Of a stretch of DNA of 64,000 nucleotides, positions 18,296 to 27,224 are shown in pieces. Under the pieces are notes generated by a model. It ran no database searches. It was not told where the DNA came from and saw only the letters and a list, made by a program, of their open reading frames with translations. Position numbers and translations under genes: made by a program. Location: positions 1-64,000 of the forward strand of contig NZ_JMPR01000004.1 of assembly GCF_000735525.1 (NCBI RefSeq), in the 5' to 3' direction. This DNA is from Tatumella ptyseos ATCC 33301. Its GTDB lineage: Bacteria; Pseudomonadota; Gammaproteobacteria; Enterobacterales; Enterobacteriaceae. Each line of letters begins with the position of its first letter. Positions within the stretch are counted from its first letter, which is position 1.

Positions 18296-19317
18296 GCTAT
18301 CCTCTCTGGCTGTAAGGTGGCCGCAGACCGACGTAACACCGGGGCGATATAACGGGATATCAGTTCCAGCGAACGCAGCACATCCTGATGTTCCGGTTCA
18401 ACGGAGTGGACCTGGAAGGAAATATCGGTGACCCGTGACAGGCTACTGTCAGCTAACAGCGACGACAGTACATCCGGAGGGTCACCAATATGGGCATCAA
18501 ACTGACCGATAAAATCATCCAGTGTTTCGCCCCGTAACTGATGTCCCGCCTTCCGGTAGCTTTCGGCCTGTGCGGTAAGCCCGGGCAGAGCCACTTTTCG
18601 GGCATAATTCCGGTCATCAGCCACAAAGGCCGTCCGTGACGCCAGAATACGGGGAGCAATACCTGCCGGCAGCGCCTCCAGATACGCATCGATCACCGGG
18701 TTTTGCAGAGCATCCAGCGGCAATGACGGCTGCCCGGCCGGACGTGGCTGGGTGCGGGATAACATCAGTCCGTGACCGGCTTTTCCGGCCCGGGCAGCAC
18801 CTTCCGGAGAAAAGGTCGCAATCCAGATCCTGTCATTCAGCCCCTGAGCGGCCGGATACAGGTGATTATCCGTCCCTGACAGGGCATCCCCCTGCCAGGC
18901 CTGGGTCAGGGTGGCAAGGTTTGCGGCAAAGGCAGCACCGCGCTGTTCAAAAGTGAGGCCGAAAGGGGCAAAGGAGCCTGGCGTACCGCCGGACCCGAGG
19001 CCCAGCTCCAGCCGGCCGCCGGTCAGCAGATCCGTGACGGCAGCATCCTCCGCCACCCGTAGCGCATTTTCCATCGGCAGGGTAATGATCCCGGTTCCCA
19101 GCCGGATTTTTGAGGTGTGAGCTCCGGCATGGGCCAGGAAAACCAGCGGTGCGGGTAAGCCACCTTCCTGTTCATGGAAATGATGCTGGGCAACCCAGGC
19201 ACTTTCAAACCCCAGAACTTCGGCATGGCGGATCTGCTCTGTCGCCAGGCGGTAGCGTTCCGCCGCAGGCGCTTTATCCAGCAACCGGGTAAAAAAACCA
19301 ATACGTTTCTGCGTCAT
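18292..19317 (-). CDS. FMN-dependent luciferase-like monooxygenase (KPN_01858-type)
   Basis: This 341-residue LLM-class monooxygenase has the N-terminal GFFTRLLDKAP segment typical of the KPN_01858 family, the AWVAQHHFHE motif, the RLGTGIITLPMENALRVAED region and GRLELGLGSGG. It probably desulfurises or oxygenates the compound imported by the ABC transporter encoded just upstream. It overlaps the ATPase gene by 4 nt and the AhpD-like gene by 4 nt, showing tight translational coupling. AGGAGGTAAGCAT precedes the start. No flavin reductase is encoded here, so reduced FMN must come from elsewhere (for example SsuE). Confidence 0.86.
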   Translation of the reverse strand: MTQKRIGFFTRLLDKAPAAERYRLATEQIRHAEVLGFESAWVAQHHFHEQEGGLPAPLVFLAHAGAHTSKIRLGTGIITLPMENALRVAEDAAVTDLLTGGRLELGLGSGGTPGSFAPFGLTFEQRGAAFAANLATLTQAWQGDALSGTDNHLYPAAQGLNDRIWIATFSPEGAARAGKAGHGLMLSRTQPRPAGQPSLPLDALQNPVIDAYLEALPAGIAPRILASRTAFVADDRNYARKVALPGLTAQAESYRKAGHQLRGETLDDFIGQFDAHIGDPPDVLSSLLADSSLSRVTDISFQVHSVEPEHQDVLRSLELISRYIAPVLRRSAATLQPERIA

Positions 19318-20942
19318 ATGCTTACCTCCTGACGGCGATTAAAGGACGGGATCGCAGCAATCAGTTGCTGTGTATAATCCGTCTCCGGAGCAGTAAAAAT
19401 CTTAGCAGTTGTCCCCTCTTCGATCACTTCGCCGCCTTTTAATACGGTCACCCAGTGAGCAATACGTCTGACCACCTGCAGATCATGGGTAATAAACAGG
19501 TAGGTCAGCGCCAGTGTTTGCTGTAGCTCTGCCAGTAATGCAAGGATCTGTGACTGAACCGTCACATCCAGGGCCGACGTGGCTTCATCCAGCACCAGGA
19601 TTTCAGGTTGCAGGACCAGTGCCCGCGCAATCGCGACCCGCTGCCGCTGTCCCCCTGACAACTGATGTGGTCGCCGTGAGAGTAATTCAGGATCCAGCGC
19701 GACCTGCCTGGCCACTGCGATGACCTGTTGCTGGCGCTGTTCACGGGTCAACGTATGAAAATTAAGCAGAGGTTCCTCGATCACCGAGAACAGGCTCTGA
19801 CGCGGATCCAGTGACGAAAACGGGTTCTGATACACAAACTGGATCTTCCTGCGCAACTGTCGCCAGCCTTCAGCCGATGCTCCCTGCACTGGGCTGTCAC
19901 AGATCACGACCTCGCCGGCATCTGCCTGCTCAAAGCCCAGCAGGATACGTGCCAGCGTCGTCTTCCCTGACCCGGATTCTCCGACCAGTGCATGAGTTGT
20001 CCCCCGCCGGACCGTCAGTGAAATTGTGTTCAGCGCCTGCAGCCGCTGCTGACGACTGAGAGAAAATTGTTTACTGACTCCCTGTATACGAATGACCGGG
20101 GACGTGTCCCTGTCGCTTTCCGGCCGGGGGTCAGGTAACACCATGTTTGCGGCAACATCGGACAGTAACCGTGCCGTGTAAGGATGCGACGGCTGCTGTA
20201 TGACTTCAGCCACCGTTCCTTGCTCCAGTAATTTCCCGCCGCGGAACACCGCCAGCCGGTCGGCATGCTCCGCCGCCAGCGCCAGATCATGAGTCACAAA
20301 CAGAACGGCAGTACCGTATTCCTGTCGCAGCTCATCGATAAGAGTCATAATCCGTTTCTGAACGGTCACATCCAGCGCACTGGTCGGCTCATCGGCAACG
20401 ATCAGTGCCGGTTTCAGCGCAATGGCAATCGCAATCAGTACCCGCTGTTTCATTCCCCCGGAAAGCTGGTGCGGATACTGAGCAATTCGCTGTTCCGGAT
20501 GGCTGAGGCCGACACGTGTAAACAGTTCGATAGCCTGCTGATCACGCTGTTTTCGCGACAGACGGGTACCTCCTGCCTGCAACACTTCGCCCAGCTGATC
20601 CCCGAGCGTTTTCAGCGGATCCAGTGAGTTCCCCGGGTCCTGCGGGATCAGTGAGATCTGCGACCCGCGCAGCCCGTCAAGCCGGCGTGAAGACCACTGA
20701 CTGATGTCTTCTCCCTGAAACAGAATACGTCCGCCGGTGCGGCGACCGTTGTCCGGCAGTAAGCCGATCACCGCCTGGGCCGTGGTCGTTTTTCCGGAAC
20801 CGGATTCGCCCACCACCGCCAGCATTTCTCCCGCTCCCAGCGTCAGACTCACCTGATGAACCGTTTCGTTCCAGCCATTCTCTGTGCGATAAGCCAAAGT
20901 CAGGCCATCCAGTTGCAGTACCGGCAGTGTGGATCCCGTCAT
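19314..20942 (-). CDS. Peptide/nickel-type ABC importer, dual ATP-binding protein
   Basis: This 542-residue fusion has two OppD/OppF-type ATPase domains. The first has GESGSGKT, LSGGMKQR and LIVADEP; the second has GESGSGKT, LSGGQRQR and ILVLDEA. It is organised like GsiA but is clearly a separate paralogue. The ATG at 20942 overlaps the stop of the preceding permease gene (ATGA); the longer reading to 21029 lies inside that permease gene and is not homologous. It energises the transporter of the second sulfur operon. Confidence 0.9.
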   Translation of the reverse strand: MTGSTLPVLQLDGLTLAYRTENGWNETVHQVSLTLGAGEMLAVVGESGSGKTTTAQAVIGLLPDNGRRTGGRILFQGEDISQWSSRRLDGLRGSQISLIPQDPGNSLDPLKTLGDQLGEVLQAGGTRLSRKQRDQQAIELFTRVGLSHPEQRIAQYPHQLSGGMKQRVLIAIAIALKPALIVADEPTSALDVTVQKRIMTLIDELRQEYGTAVLFVTHDLALAAEHADRLAVFRGGKLLEQGTVAEVIQQPSHPYTARLLSDVAANMVLPDPRPESDRDTSPVIRIQGVSKQFSLSRQQRLQALNTISLTVRRGTTHALVGESGSGKTTLARILLGFEQADAGEVVICDSPVQGASAEGWRQLRRKIQFVYQNPFSSLDPRQSLFSVIEEPLLNFHTLTREQRQQQVIAVARQVALDPELLSRRPHQLSGGQRQRVAIARALVLQPEILVLDEATSALDVTVQSQILALLAELQQTLALTYLFITHDLQVVRRIAHWVTVLKGGEVIEEGTTAKIFTAPETDYTQQLIAAIPSFNRRQEVSI

Positions 20943-21793
20943 AGGTTTTCTCCTGATAATGCACGGCTGATACGGTTGGTCGCCAGCACGATACCGATCA
21001 CCACCACGCCCGGGAAGACGGTCAGCCACCAGGCCGTCGCCAGGTAATTTCTGCCTTCAGCGATCAGCAGTCCCCATTCCGGGATCGGCGGCGGGCTCCC
21101 GAACCCCAGGAAACTGAGGGTCGATAAGGCCAGAATGGCCTGGCCGAATTGCAGGGCTGAAAAAGCCAGAATATTCGGTAACGCATTCGGTAAAACATGG
21201 CGGAAAAATACCGCAAAGAAACGCCCGCCGCTGCCAAAGGCGGCTTCGATATAATCCTGCTGCCGGATGCGCAAAACTTCGGCCCGGGATAAGCGGGCGA
21301 AATGTGCCACGGAAGCACAACCCACGGCCAGTGCTGCATGTAACGTCCCGGCCCCCAGCAGAATAATGATCGTCAGCGACAGGAGTAATGCAGGGATGGA
21401 CAACAGAACATCCACCAGCCGCATGGTCAGGGTTTCGGTGGTACGTCCGCTAAAAGCGGCCAGCATCCCGCCCAACGACCCGACTACCAGGCCGACACTC
21501 ACCGCCGCACTCGCTGCCGACAGCGACCAGCGGGCACCGTAGATGATCCGGCTATAGAGATCACGGCCCAACTGATCGGTCCCCAGCCAGTGATGGCTGT
21601 CCGGGGGCATCAGTTGTGTCCCGGGGACACCGCTCTCAGGATCGTAATGGGTAAGAAGCTGCGGAAAAATCGCCGCCAGGATCGCGAGCAGGATAATCAT
21701 CCACGCCAGCCAGACGCCCGGCCGGACACGCTGAAGCTGCAGGTATTTTCCGGAGCGACGGGGTTGCAGTCGAAGCGTTTCTGTCAGGCTCAT
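20939..21793 (-). CDS. Peptide/nickel-type ABC importer permease (DppC-like)
   Basis: This 284-residue permease has the conserved HHWLGTDQLGRDLYSRIIYG segment after the first span, five further spans and the EAA loop (YIEAAFGSGGRFFAVFFRHVLPN). The start ATG overlaps the stop of the upstream permease in a TAATG arrangement, indicating coupled translation. Confidence 0.9.
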   Translation of the reverse strand: MSLTETLRLQPRRSGKYLQLQRVRPGVWLAWMIILLAILAAIFPQLLTHYDPESGVPGTQLMPPDSHHWLGTDQLGRDLYSRIIYGARWSLSAASAAVSVGLVVGSLGGMLAAFSGRTTETLTMRLVDVLLSIPALLLSLTIIILLGAGTLHAALAVGCASVAHFARLSRAEVLRIRQQDYIEAAFGSGGRFFAVFFRHVLPNALPNILAFSALQFGQAILALSTLSFLGFGSPPPIPEWGLLIAEGRNYLATAWWLTVFPGVVVIGIVLATNRISRALSGENL

Positions 21794-22734
21794 TATCTAC
21801 CTCTGTAGGCTGTTTTCAGGCGCGGGTCGAGCAACGGCGTGACCAGGTCGGCCAGCAGATTAATCACGACATAAGCCAGTGCAGAAATCATGACGACCGC
21901 CTGCAGAACATTCACATCCTGTGCATTCACGGCCTGCTGTGTCACTGCGCCCAGTCCGTTAAGGCCAAAGACTGTTTCCGTGACCAGGGCTCCGGCAATC
22001 AGCTCACCCAGTAGCAGGCCGGCGACGGTCAGTAACGGCAGGCTGGCATTCCGTAATACATGGCGGAACAGCACCCGTAACTGACTGACACCGCGTGACC
22101 GGGCCGCCGCAATAAAGGGCTGAGTCCGCACCTGATCAATACTGCGCATAAAGATCTGTGCCAGCGGTGCCGCTATGGGGATCGCCAGCGTGATCACTGG
22201 CAGGATCATGCCGCCGATGGGTGAGGGATCGATAACCGACACCCAATGCAACTGAAACGAAAAGATCTGGATCAATACGATCCCTGTCCAGAACACCGGC
22301 AGGGAGACCAGCAGAGACGGCAGTGAAAGCAACATATTCCGTAAACGGTTCAGTCCCGGCAGTGAGGCGAGGATGGCAAGCCCGGGGCCGATGATCAGCG
22401 CCAGCAGAAATCCCGGTATCACCAGCTTCAGGGTTTGCGGAAAGTTAGTCGCCAGAACCTGTGTGACAGGGACCCCGAGCTGTACCGAATAGCCCAGGTT
22501 GCCATGTAATACCGCCACCAGCGCCGAGAAGTATTGCTGCCAGACAGGGACACCTTCACCGTACACCTTACGCATCTGGTCTATCTGCTCTGCACTTAAC
22601 CCCAGTGACGGGTCGAGGAACTTAATCATCACCGCATCGCCGGGCAGTAATTGCAGCAGAATAAATGAGAGTGTCCAGGCAGCCCAGAGCACCAGAAGCC
22701 CCTGTGCCAGCCGTTGCAGTAAATAGCGTCCCAT
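21793..22734 (-). CDS. Peptide/nickel-type ABC importer permease (DppB-like)
   Basis: This 313-residue permease has the N-terminal span LAQGLLVLWAAWTLSFILLQLLPGD, about six spans in all, and an EAA loop (PFIAAARSRGVSQLRVLFRHVLRN). It starts 15 nt after the binding-protein gene with GGAGG at a suitable distance. It pairs with the DppC-like permease to form the channel. Confidence 0.9.
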   Translation of the reverse strand: MGRYLLQRLAQGLLVLWAAWTLSFILLQLLPGDAVMIKFLDPSLGLSAEQIDQMRKVYGEGVPVWQQYFSALVAVLHGNLGYSVQLGVPVTQVLATNFPQTLKLVIPGFLLALIIGPGLAILASLPGLNRLRNMLLSLPSLLVSLPVFWTGIVLIQIFSFQLHWVSVIDPSPIGGMILPVITLAIPIAAPLAQIFMRSIDQVRTQPFIAAARSRGVSQLRVLFRHVLRNASLPLLTVAGLLLGELIAGALVTETVFGLNGLGAVTQQAVNAQDVNVLQAVVMISALAYVVINLLADLVTPLLDPRLKTAYRGR

Positions 22735-22748
22735 GGCCTCGCCTCCGC

Positions 22749-24380
22749 TTATTTCTTATCTAACCAGGCATCGTAGAACGATGGCCGGCCTACCGCTTCA
22801 AAGCTCATCCCTTTCAGCCAGGTGGCACCTGCATACACCTGCGGCTCTTCAAAAATCGGGATCACATAGGCTTTTTCCAGCAGATAGCGTTGCGCATCGC
22901 CGGTCAGTTTCAGACGCTGAGCGTTATCCGTTTCTGTCGAAATCCGCTCCAGAAGATCATCCAGCGTATTATCACGGAACGATTTAACCTTATTGCTCTG
23001 GCCGCCTTTCTGCAGCAGTGCATCACGGTTTGCGGGGTAGAACATACTCTTCAGCACATCCGGGTCGGCCCGGCCCACTTCGGAAACGGTCAGCGGCGCT
23101 TTTAACGGATCGAGATTTTTCAGCAGTGACGATCCGCCATCGGAAGGCCTGACATTCAGCAGCACCCCGATTTTTCGCCACTGGCGGGCCACCAGTTCTA
23201 AAACTTCTTTGTTCTGCGGCTGCGGAAGAGATACCAGAACACTCAGGGACAGCGGTACCCCGTGTTTCTGGCGGATCCCCTGAGGGCCAGGTGTCCACCC
23301 GGCTTCATCCAGCAGTTTTTCTGCCTGCTGTGGGTCGTACTTCAGTAAGTTCTGTAGCGGAACATATCCGGAGGCCGTCGAGGCCAGCACCGAGGTGGCT
23401 GCAGGATAATTTGCTGAGAAGAGAGTTTCGACGATTTGCTGACGGTTGGTCGCCAGTGAGAGCGCCTGACGCACCCGGAGATCGGCCACCAGCGGGTTAT
23501 CCGGGCGGAAACTCAGACTATCATTCACCCCCCGTGTCGCTTCGGCATAGACAGGCAGATGTTGCGCTTCTACCCGTTTCTCATCATAAGCCTGGATCTG
23601 ACGAATAAAATCGGCCTGACCTGCCAGTAATGCACCAATGCGTACCCCGTCTTCCGGAGTGACCAGGACTTTAATACCATCCAGCCAGGCCCGTCCCTGA
23701 TGCGGGTCGCTGGCCGGTCCCCAGTGATAATCTTTCCTGGCGACCAGGTCGACTTCATGACCGAGGGTTTCAGATTTCACCACGAACGGACCGGAGCCTA
23801 TAATATTCCGGGCGTCGCCCAGCTGATCGAAGTTTTTATTCAGAGTAGATAATGACACCAGGCCGGAACCAATGGTCGAGGTTCCCTGTAAAAAGCCGGG
23901 AGACGGTTTTTTAAAATAAAACCGGACCGTCAGCGGGTTAATTACCTCACTGTGATCATAATTATTGACGACTTCAGAGACCGGGAAATGCTTTTCTTTA
24001 TTTCCCAGCCCGTAGGTATCAAAGTTTTTGGCGACCGCCGCGGCATCCAGAGGTGTGCCATCAGAGAAAGTGACTCCCGGACGCAATTTAAATGTCCATT
24101 CGGTTTTTTGCGGATTGCTGCTCCAGCTTTCGGCAATCCAGGGTTCAATCGCCAGGGTTTTCGGGTTTTGCCAGGTCAGTTTATCGGTGATCTGATTCAG
24201 TATCCCGCCATTGGGATAGAACCCGCCGGCCGGGGGATACAGGTTAGTGTGTGCTTGCTGCTCAAGATAAATCAGCGTGCCCCCCTGGACAGGCTTATCC
24301 GCGGCCCATGCCGCTGATGACGCCAGTACCAGCGATACCAGCAAATGTTTCCTGAAACGACCTGAACTCAACCCTCTCAT
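22749..24380 (-). CDS. Periplasmic substrate-binding protein (KPN_01854-type, family 5)
   Basis: This 543-residue family 5 binding protein has a signal peptide (MRGLSSGRFRKHLLVSLVLA, cleavage near AWA-A). The mature start with QGGTLIYLEQQAHTNLYPPAGGFYPNGG (beginning near residue 30) is typical of the KPN_01854 subfamily, which occurs with LLM monooxygenases and CMD/AhpD proteins. The first gene of its operon, it delivers an unidentified, probably organosulfur, ligand. The ATG at 24380 has GAGG about 6 nt upstream and gives a proper signal peptide. The open frame continues upstream to 24581 without homology. Confidence 0.88.
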   Translation of the reverse strand: MRGLSSGRFRKHLLVSLVLASSAAWAADKPVQGGTLIYLEQQAHTNLYPPAGGFYPNGGILNQITDKLTWQNPKTLAIEPWIAESWSSNPQKTEWTFKLRPGVTFSDGTPLDAAAVAKNFDTYGLGNKEKHFPVSEVVNNYDHSEVINPLTVRFYFKKPSPGFLQGTSTIGSGLVSLSTLNKNFDQLGDARNIIGSGPFVVKSETLGHEVDLVARKDYHWGPASDPHQGRAWLDGIKVLVTPEDGVRIGALLAGQADFIRQIQAYDEKRVEAQHLPVYAEATRGVNDSLSFRPDNPLVADLRVRQALSLATNRQQIVETLFSANYPAATSVLASTASGYVPLQNLLKYDPQQAEKLLDEAGWTPGPQGIRQKHGVPLSLSVLVSLPQPQNKEVLELVARQWRKIGVLLNVRPSDGGSSLLKNLDPLKAPLTVSEVGRADPDVLKSMFYPANRDALLQKGGQSNKVKSFRDNTLDDLLERISTETDNAQRLKLTGDAQRYLLEKAYVIPIFEEPQVYAGATWLKGMSFEAVGRPSFYDAWLDKK

Positions 24381-24680
24381 ATGCTGCCTCGTTATTATTT
24401 TTTCCTGAAACCGGAAATTCATAATAAGAGTCATCGTTTTCATAGTTGAAATAACAAAAATGGCATAGCTTGTGTGAAAAAGAACTAACCCCGCCGGGAC
24501 GGCGAATTTTCTGCCGTTCCGGGCCGTATTTCCTGTTATTTCACCGCAGAAGAATTTTTTAAGGTCGTATTTTATGTACATATATCTTTCAGGAATATAT
24601 GTGAAGTTTTAATTATTTACTCCGCCGGACGATTTTTTTTATTTTAGCCAGGTCACCCCTAAGCATAAAAAGTGAATAAC
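24381..24680. promoter_or_regulatory. Divergent promoter region between the importer operon and cbl
   Basis: These 300 nt separate divergent genes. The part next to cbl is A+T-rich (24561-24655) and includes the near-palindromic ATGTACATATATCTTTCAGG and AATATATGTG stretches, a sensible place for Cbl/CysB binding. I cannot define an exact site or promoter. Confidence 0.35.
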
Positions 24681-25637
24681 ATGAACTTCCAGCAGCTAAG
24701 AATTATCAGGGAGGCCTCCCGGTGCCAGTTCAATCTGACCGAAGTGGCCAAAACGTTATACACCTCTCAGTCCGGGATCAGTCGCCATATCCGTGAGCTG
24801 GAAGAAGAACTGGGTGTAGAGCTGTTTATTCGCCATGGTAAACGTATGCTCGGCCTGACCGGACCGGGTAAAGAAATGCTGACCATTGCGAAACGCATAC
24901 TGGATGATGCCGGAAAAGCGAAGCGGTTAGGGGAGCTTTTCACCGGCCAGCAGGACGGGATACTGACGATTGCCACCACCCATACCCAGGCCCGCTATTC
25001 TCTGCCGGGTAAGATCAAGCTGTTCCGTGAGTTATATCCGAATATCCGCGTCGTGCTTAATCAGGGCACGCCTGAAGAAATCCGCAGTATGGTCAGTGGC
25101 GGTAGCGCAGATTTAGGTATCGCCTCCGAAGCCTTATCACACAGCGAAACATTGCGGGCGTTTCCCTGGTTCAAATGGAACCATAAGGTTTTGATCCCTA
25201 AACAACATCCGCTGGCGGATCTGCAGGACATTACTCTGGAGCATCTGGCCGCGTGGCCGTTAATCACCTACCGCAGCGGAATGACCGGACGGTCGGTGAT
25301 CGACCAGGCCTTTGAGAGTGCCGGTCTGAAAGTCGATATTGTGCTCAGTGCACAGGACTCAGATGTGGTGAAAACTTATGTCAGACTGGGCATGGGGATC
25401 GGAATTGTCGCCGAAACAGCGGTCTCCGGGCAGGAAGATGAAGTGATTGCACTGGATGTCCGCCATTTATTCACTGCCAGTACCGTCTGGCTGGCAGTGA
25501 AGCGGGGTCAGTTACAACGGGATTATCTGTGGCAATTTATGATGCTATGTAATCCGAACCTGTCCGTCGATGAGCTAAAAGCGAATACACAGGAAGCGGT
25601 TTCCGGCCATGAGGTTCCCTATAACTTCGAAATCTGA
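24681..25637 (+). CDS. cbl: Cbl, LysR-type regulator of alternative sulfur-source genes
   Basis: This 318-residue CysB-type LysR regulator has an N-terminal winged helix-turn-helix (residues 1-60, NFQQLRIIREA, YTSQSGISRHIRELEEELG) and a C-terminal effector domain with TIATTHTQARYSLP, GTPEEI, PLITYRSGMTGRS and VLSAQDSDVVKTYV. It follows E. coli Cbl throughout. Cbl activates ssu/tau sulfonate genes when sulfate is scarce and is held back by adenosine phosphosulfate. The start is the ATG at 24681, matching the Cbl N-terminus; a GTG at 24672 is a poorer choice. Divergent from the LLM/ABC operon, it most likely controls that operon and perhaps the next one as well. Confidence 0.9.
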   Translation: MNFQQLRIIREASRCQFNLTEVAKTLYTSQSGISRHIRELEEELGVELFIRHGKRMLGLTGPGKEMLTIAKRILDDAGKAKRLGELFTGQQDGILTIATTHTQARYSLPGKIKLFRELYPNIRVVLNQGTPEEIRSMVSGGSADLGIASEALSHSETLRAFPWFKWNHKVLIPKQHPLADLQDITLEHLAAWPLITYRSGMTGRSVIDQAFESAGLKVDIVLSAQDSDVVKTYVRLGMGIGIVAETAVSGQEDEVIALDVRHLFTASTVWLAVKRGQLQRDYLWQFMMLCNPNLSVDELKANTQEAVSGHEVPYNFEI

Positions 25638-25773
25638 CCCTGCGCGCTTCAGGGCAACACGTCATCGGATGGAAATCGAACCCCGGTCTGCCGGCGAATT
25701 TCGGTCAGCAGCCGGGCCGGAGTCTGCGCATGCACGTATCCCTGAACGGACCAATGACGGGCGGACAGTAGCG

Positions 25774-25959
25774 ATGGCTTCCGGAGTCAGGTTCGGCAGT
25801 AAACCTCATCCGGCTACAGCTTCGGCTCTTGCGCTGATTAGGCGGAGAGTGTCATTCAAGGCCGTATCGGAGAAAACAGGCATATCGGAACCGACATATT
25901 TCCGACTGAAACGACGGTTATTTACAGCTGAACATAAAGGGGTATTATCGGCGATGTAA
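25774..25959 (+). CDS. Possible small helix-turn-helix protein
   Basis: This open frame of 61 codons from an ATG at 25774 (longer upstream readings overlap the end of cbl) has a C-terminal half, VSFKAVSEKTGISEPTYF and then RLKRR, that looks like a helix-turn-helix. Its stop is 18 nt before the next start codon, which has its own AGGGAG site, so the two could form a small operon. No convincing ribosome site is visible for this ORF and I do not recognise the family. It may be the remnant of a larger gene. Confidence 0.35.
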   Translation: MASGVRFGSKPHPATASALALIRRRVSFKAVSEKTGISEPTYFRLKRRLFTAEHKGVLSAM

Positions 25960-25977
25960 TATACAGGGAGAATAAAA

Positions 25978-26328
25978 ATGGATGCTGCATTACTTGATAT
26001 GATGCGCTCAGGCAGGAATAAAGACCGGGCAGAGACAATGGTTAACCTTGAGGCCAGAAAGCTGATTAATATAGCGAATACGCTGTCCTCCTTCCATCTT
26101 CGGGAGGGCCTGACCCGGATGAAGTTTGTCCGGGAAATAAAATAGGTTGTTGAGCAGCAGTTTGCAGCCGCACGACGCGCAAAGTCTGATGAAGAATGCA
26201 TGGCCTGCGTAAAAAACCTCAGGGCAGAGACCGAAAATCTTGAAGAGCAGGATCGAATGCTGCGCACGAAAGCGGCGAAACTTTATGCCAAAGTGATATT
26301 TGACCTTATCAGCACAGATAATAACTAA
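25978..26328 (+). pseudogene. Small helical protein gene split by an in-frame amber codon
   Basis: From the ATG at 25978 (AGGGAG 8 nt upstream) an open frame encodes 55 residues, meets TAG at 26143-26145, and continues in the same frame for 60 more codons to TAA at 26326. Both halves have the same composition: helix-forming, charged, with KNLRAETENLEEQDRMLRTK after the stop resembling a coiled coil. The joined product would be about 116 residues. This suggests a recent nonsense mutation, or readthrough in a suppressor background. Function is not recognised; the upstream helix-turn-helix ORF may be a partner. Confidence 0.5.
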
Positions 26329-26651
26329 TTTTTATTTATCCGGCAAAACCGCCAGCATTTAAATGAAATGATTGGCGGCTGAGAAAATCCAATTATCAAT
26401 ACAGCAACAAATAACGATATACCACCACTAAAAACATATCCGATGTCATCAATCTTCGAATAAATAAGAAACCAAAAACACGCAACACAGCAAAAAAAAA
26501 CCCACAAAAAAATTTTAAACCTTTTGGCTAAATCGCCGATAACTTCCTCAAACGTACCGCCAAAGTTATCGATATTATGTTGAAGTTTCTGTAATTCCTT
26601 CACCGTAAAACCCGATGCCATAAGACGATCTTTACTGAAATCCATAGTCAT
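26325..26651 (-). CDS. Hypothetical small membrane protein, two predicted spans
   Basis: This 108-residue protein has a charged N-terminus (FTVKELQKLQHNIDNFGGTFEEVIGDLAKRFK, in parts amphipathic), two hydrophobic segments (about residues 48-64 and 71-88) and a short C-terminal tail ending CWRFCRINKN. The ATG at 26651 has AAGGAAG 8 nt upstream. It is clearly A+T-richer than its neighbours, which suggests acquired DNA. Its 3' end overlaps the amber-split gene tail to tail by 4 nt. I do not recognise a family. Confidence 0.55.
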   Translation of the reverse strand: MTMDFSKDRLMASGFTVKELQKLQHNIDNFGGTFEEVIGDLAKRFKIFLWVFFCCVACFWFLIYSKIDDIGYVFSGGISLFVAVLIIGFSQPPIISFKCWRFCRINKN

Positions 26652-26883
26652 TTCATTAACTTCCTTATCTAATCAACCTGACACTTGTTCTTCAATTTTT
26701 GTAGCTCTGAACGGTTTAACCCTGACTTCAATAGTGATGTGATCCAGCATAGCCATTCCCCCCGGCTCTGTCCTGCAGCCACGGCTAAATCTTTACTCTT
26801 TACGGGCGGGTTCACAGGAATGTCATCTGCGGTTGCCATGCTGGCTCTGCAGATCCACTATTCAGCAACCATGGAGTTTTCTG

Positions 26884-27039
26884 ATGCCGACAACTTATGC
26901 GATGCAAATTGAAGAGATCCTGGCCACCGGTCAGCGTTACCTTTCAGATGATTCACGGGATCCGGGCTGCCCTGCCGCCAGCGGAAATGAGGAATATGAC
27001 GATCAGGGGGCTTCCCCCGAACTCTGTTTTGATGAGTAA
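26884..27039 (+). CDS. Possible small acidic protein (51 residues)
   Basis: An ATG at 26884 with GGAG exactly 7 nt upstream opens a 51-codon frame. The product begins MPTTYAMQIEEILATGQRYL and has a very acidic C-terminus ending PELCFDE. The ribosome site is good, but the length is too small for composition to prove coding. No family is recognised. Confidence 0.35.
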   Translation: MPTTYAMQIEEILATGQRYLSDDSRDPGCPAASGNEEYDDQGASPELCFDE

Positions 27040-27224
27040 CCGCAACTTCCCTGTTCGGTGATCCCGCTCCCCCATCCCCGGCCGGGGCGCGGATCCTCCC
27101 CCCGGCTGACACCCGGAAGATCCGACCCGGAGAGTGCGATCCCGGACAGAAGGATCATCCTGATCCCAAACCCGGCGACAGACGAATAATCATCACCGGT
27201 TCGCCAGGGGTAAACCCCACCGTT

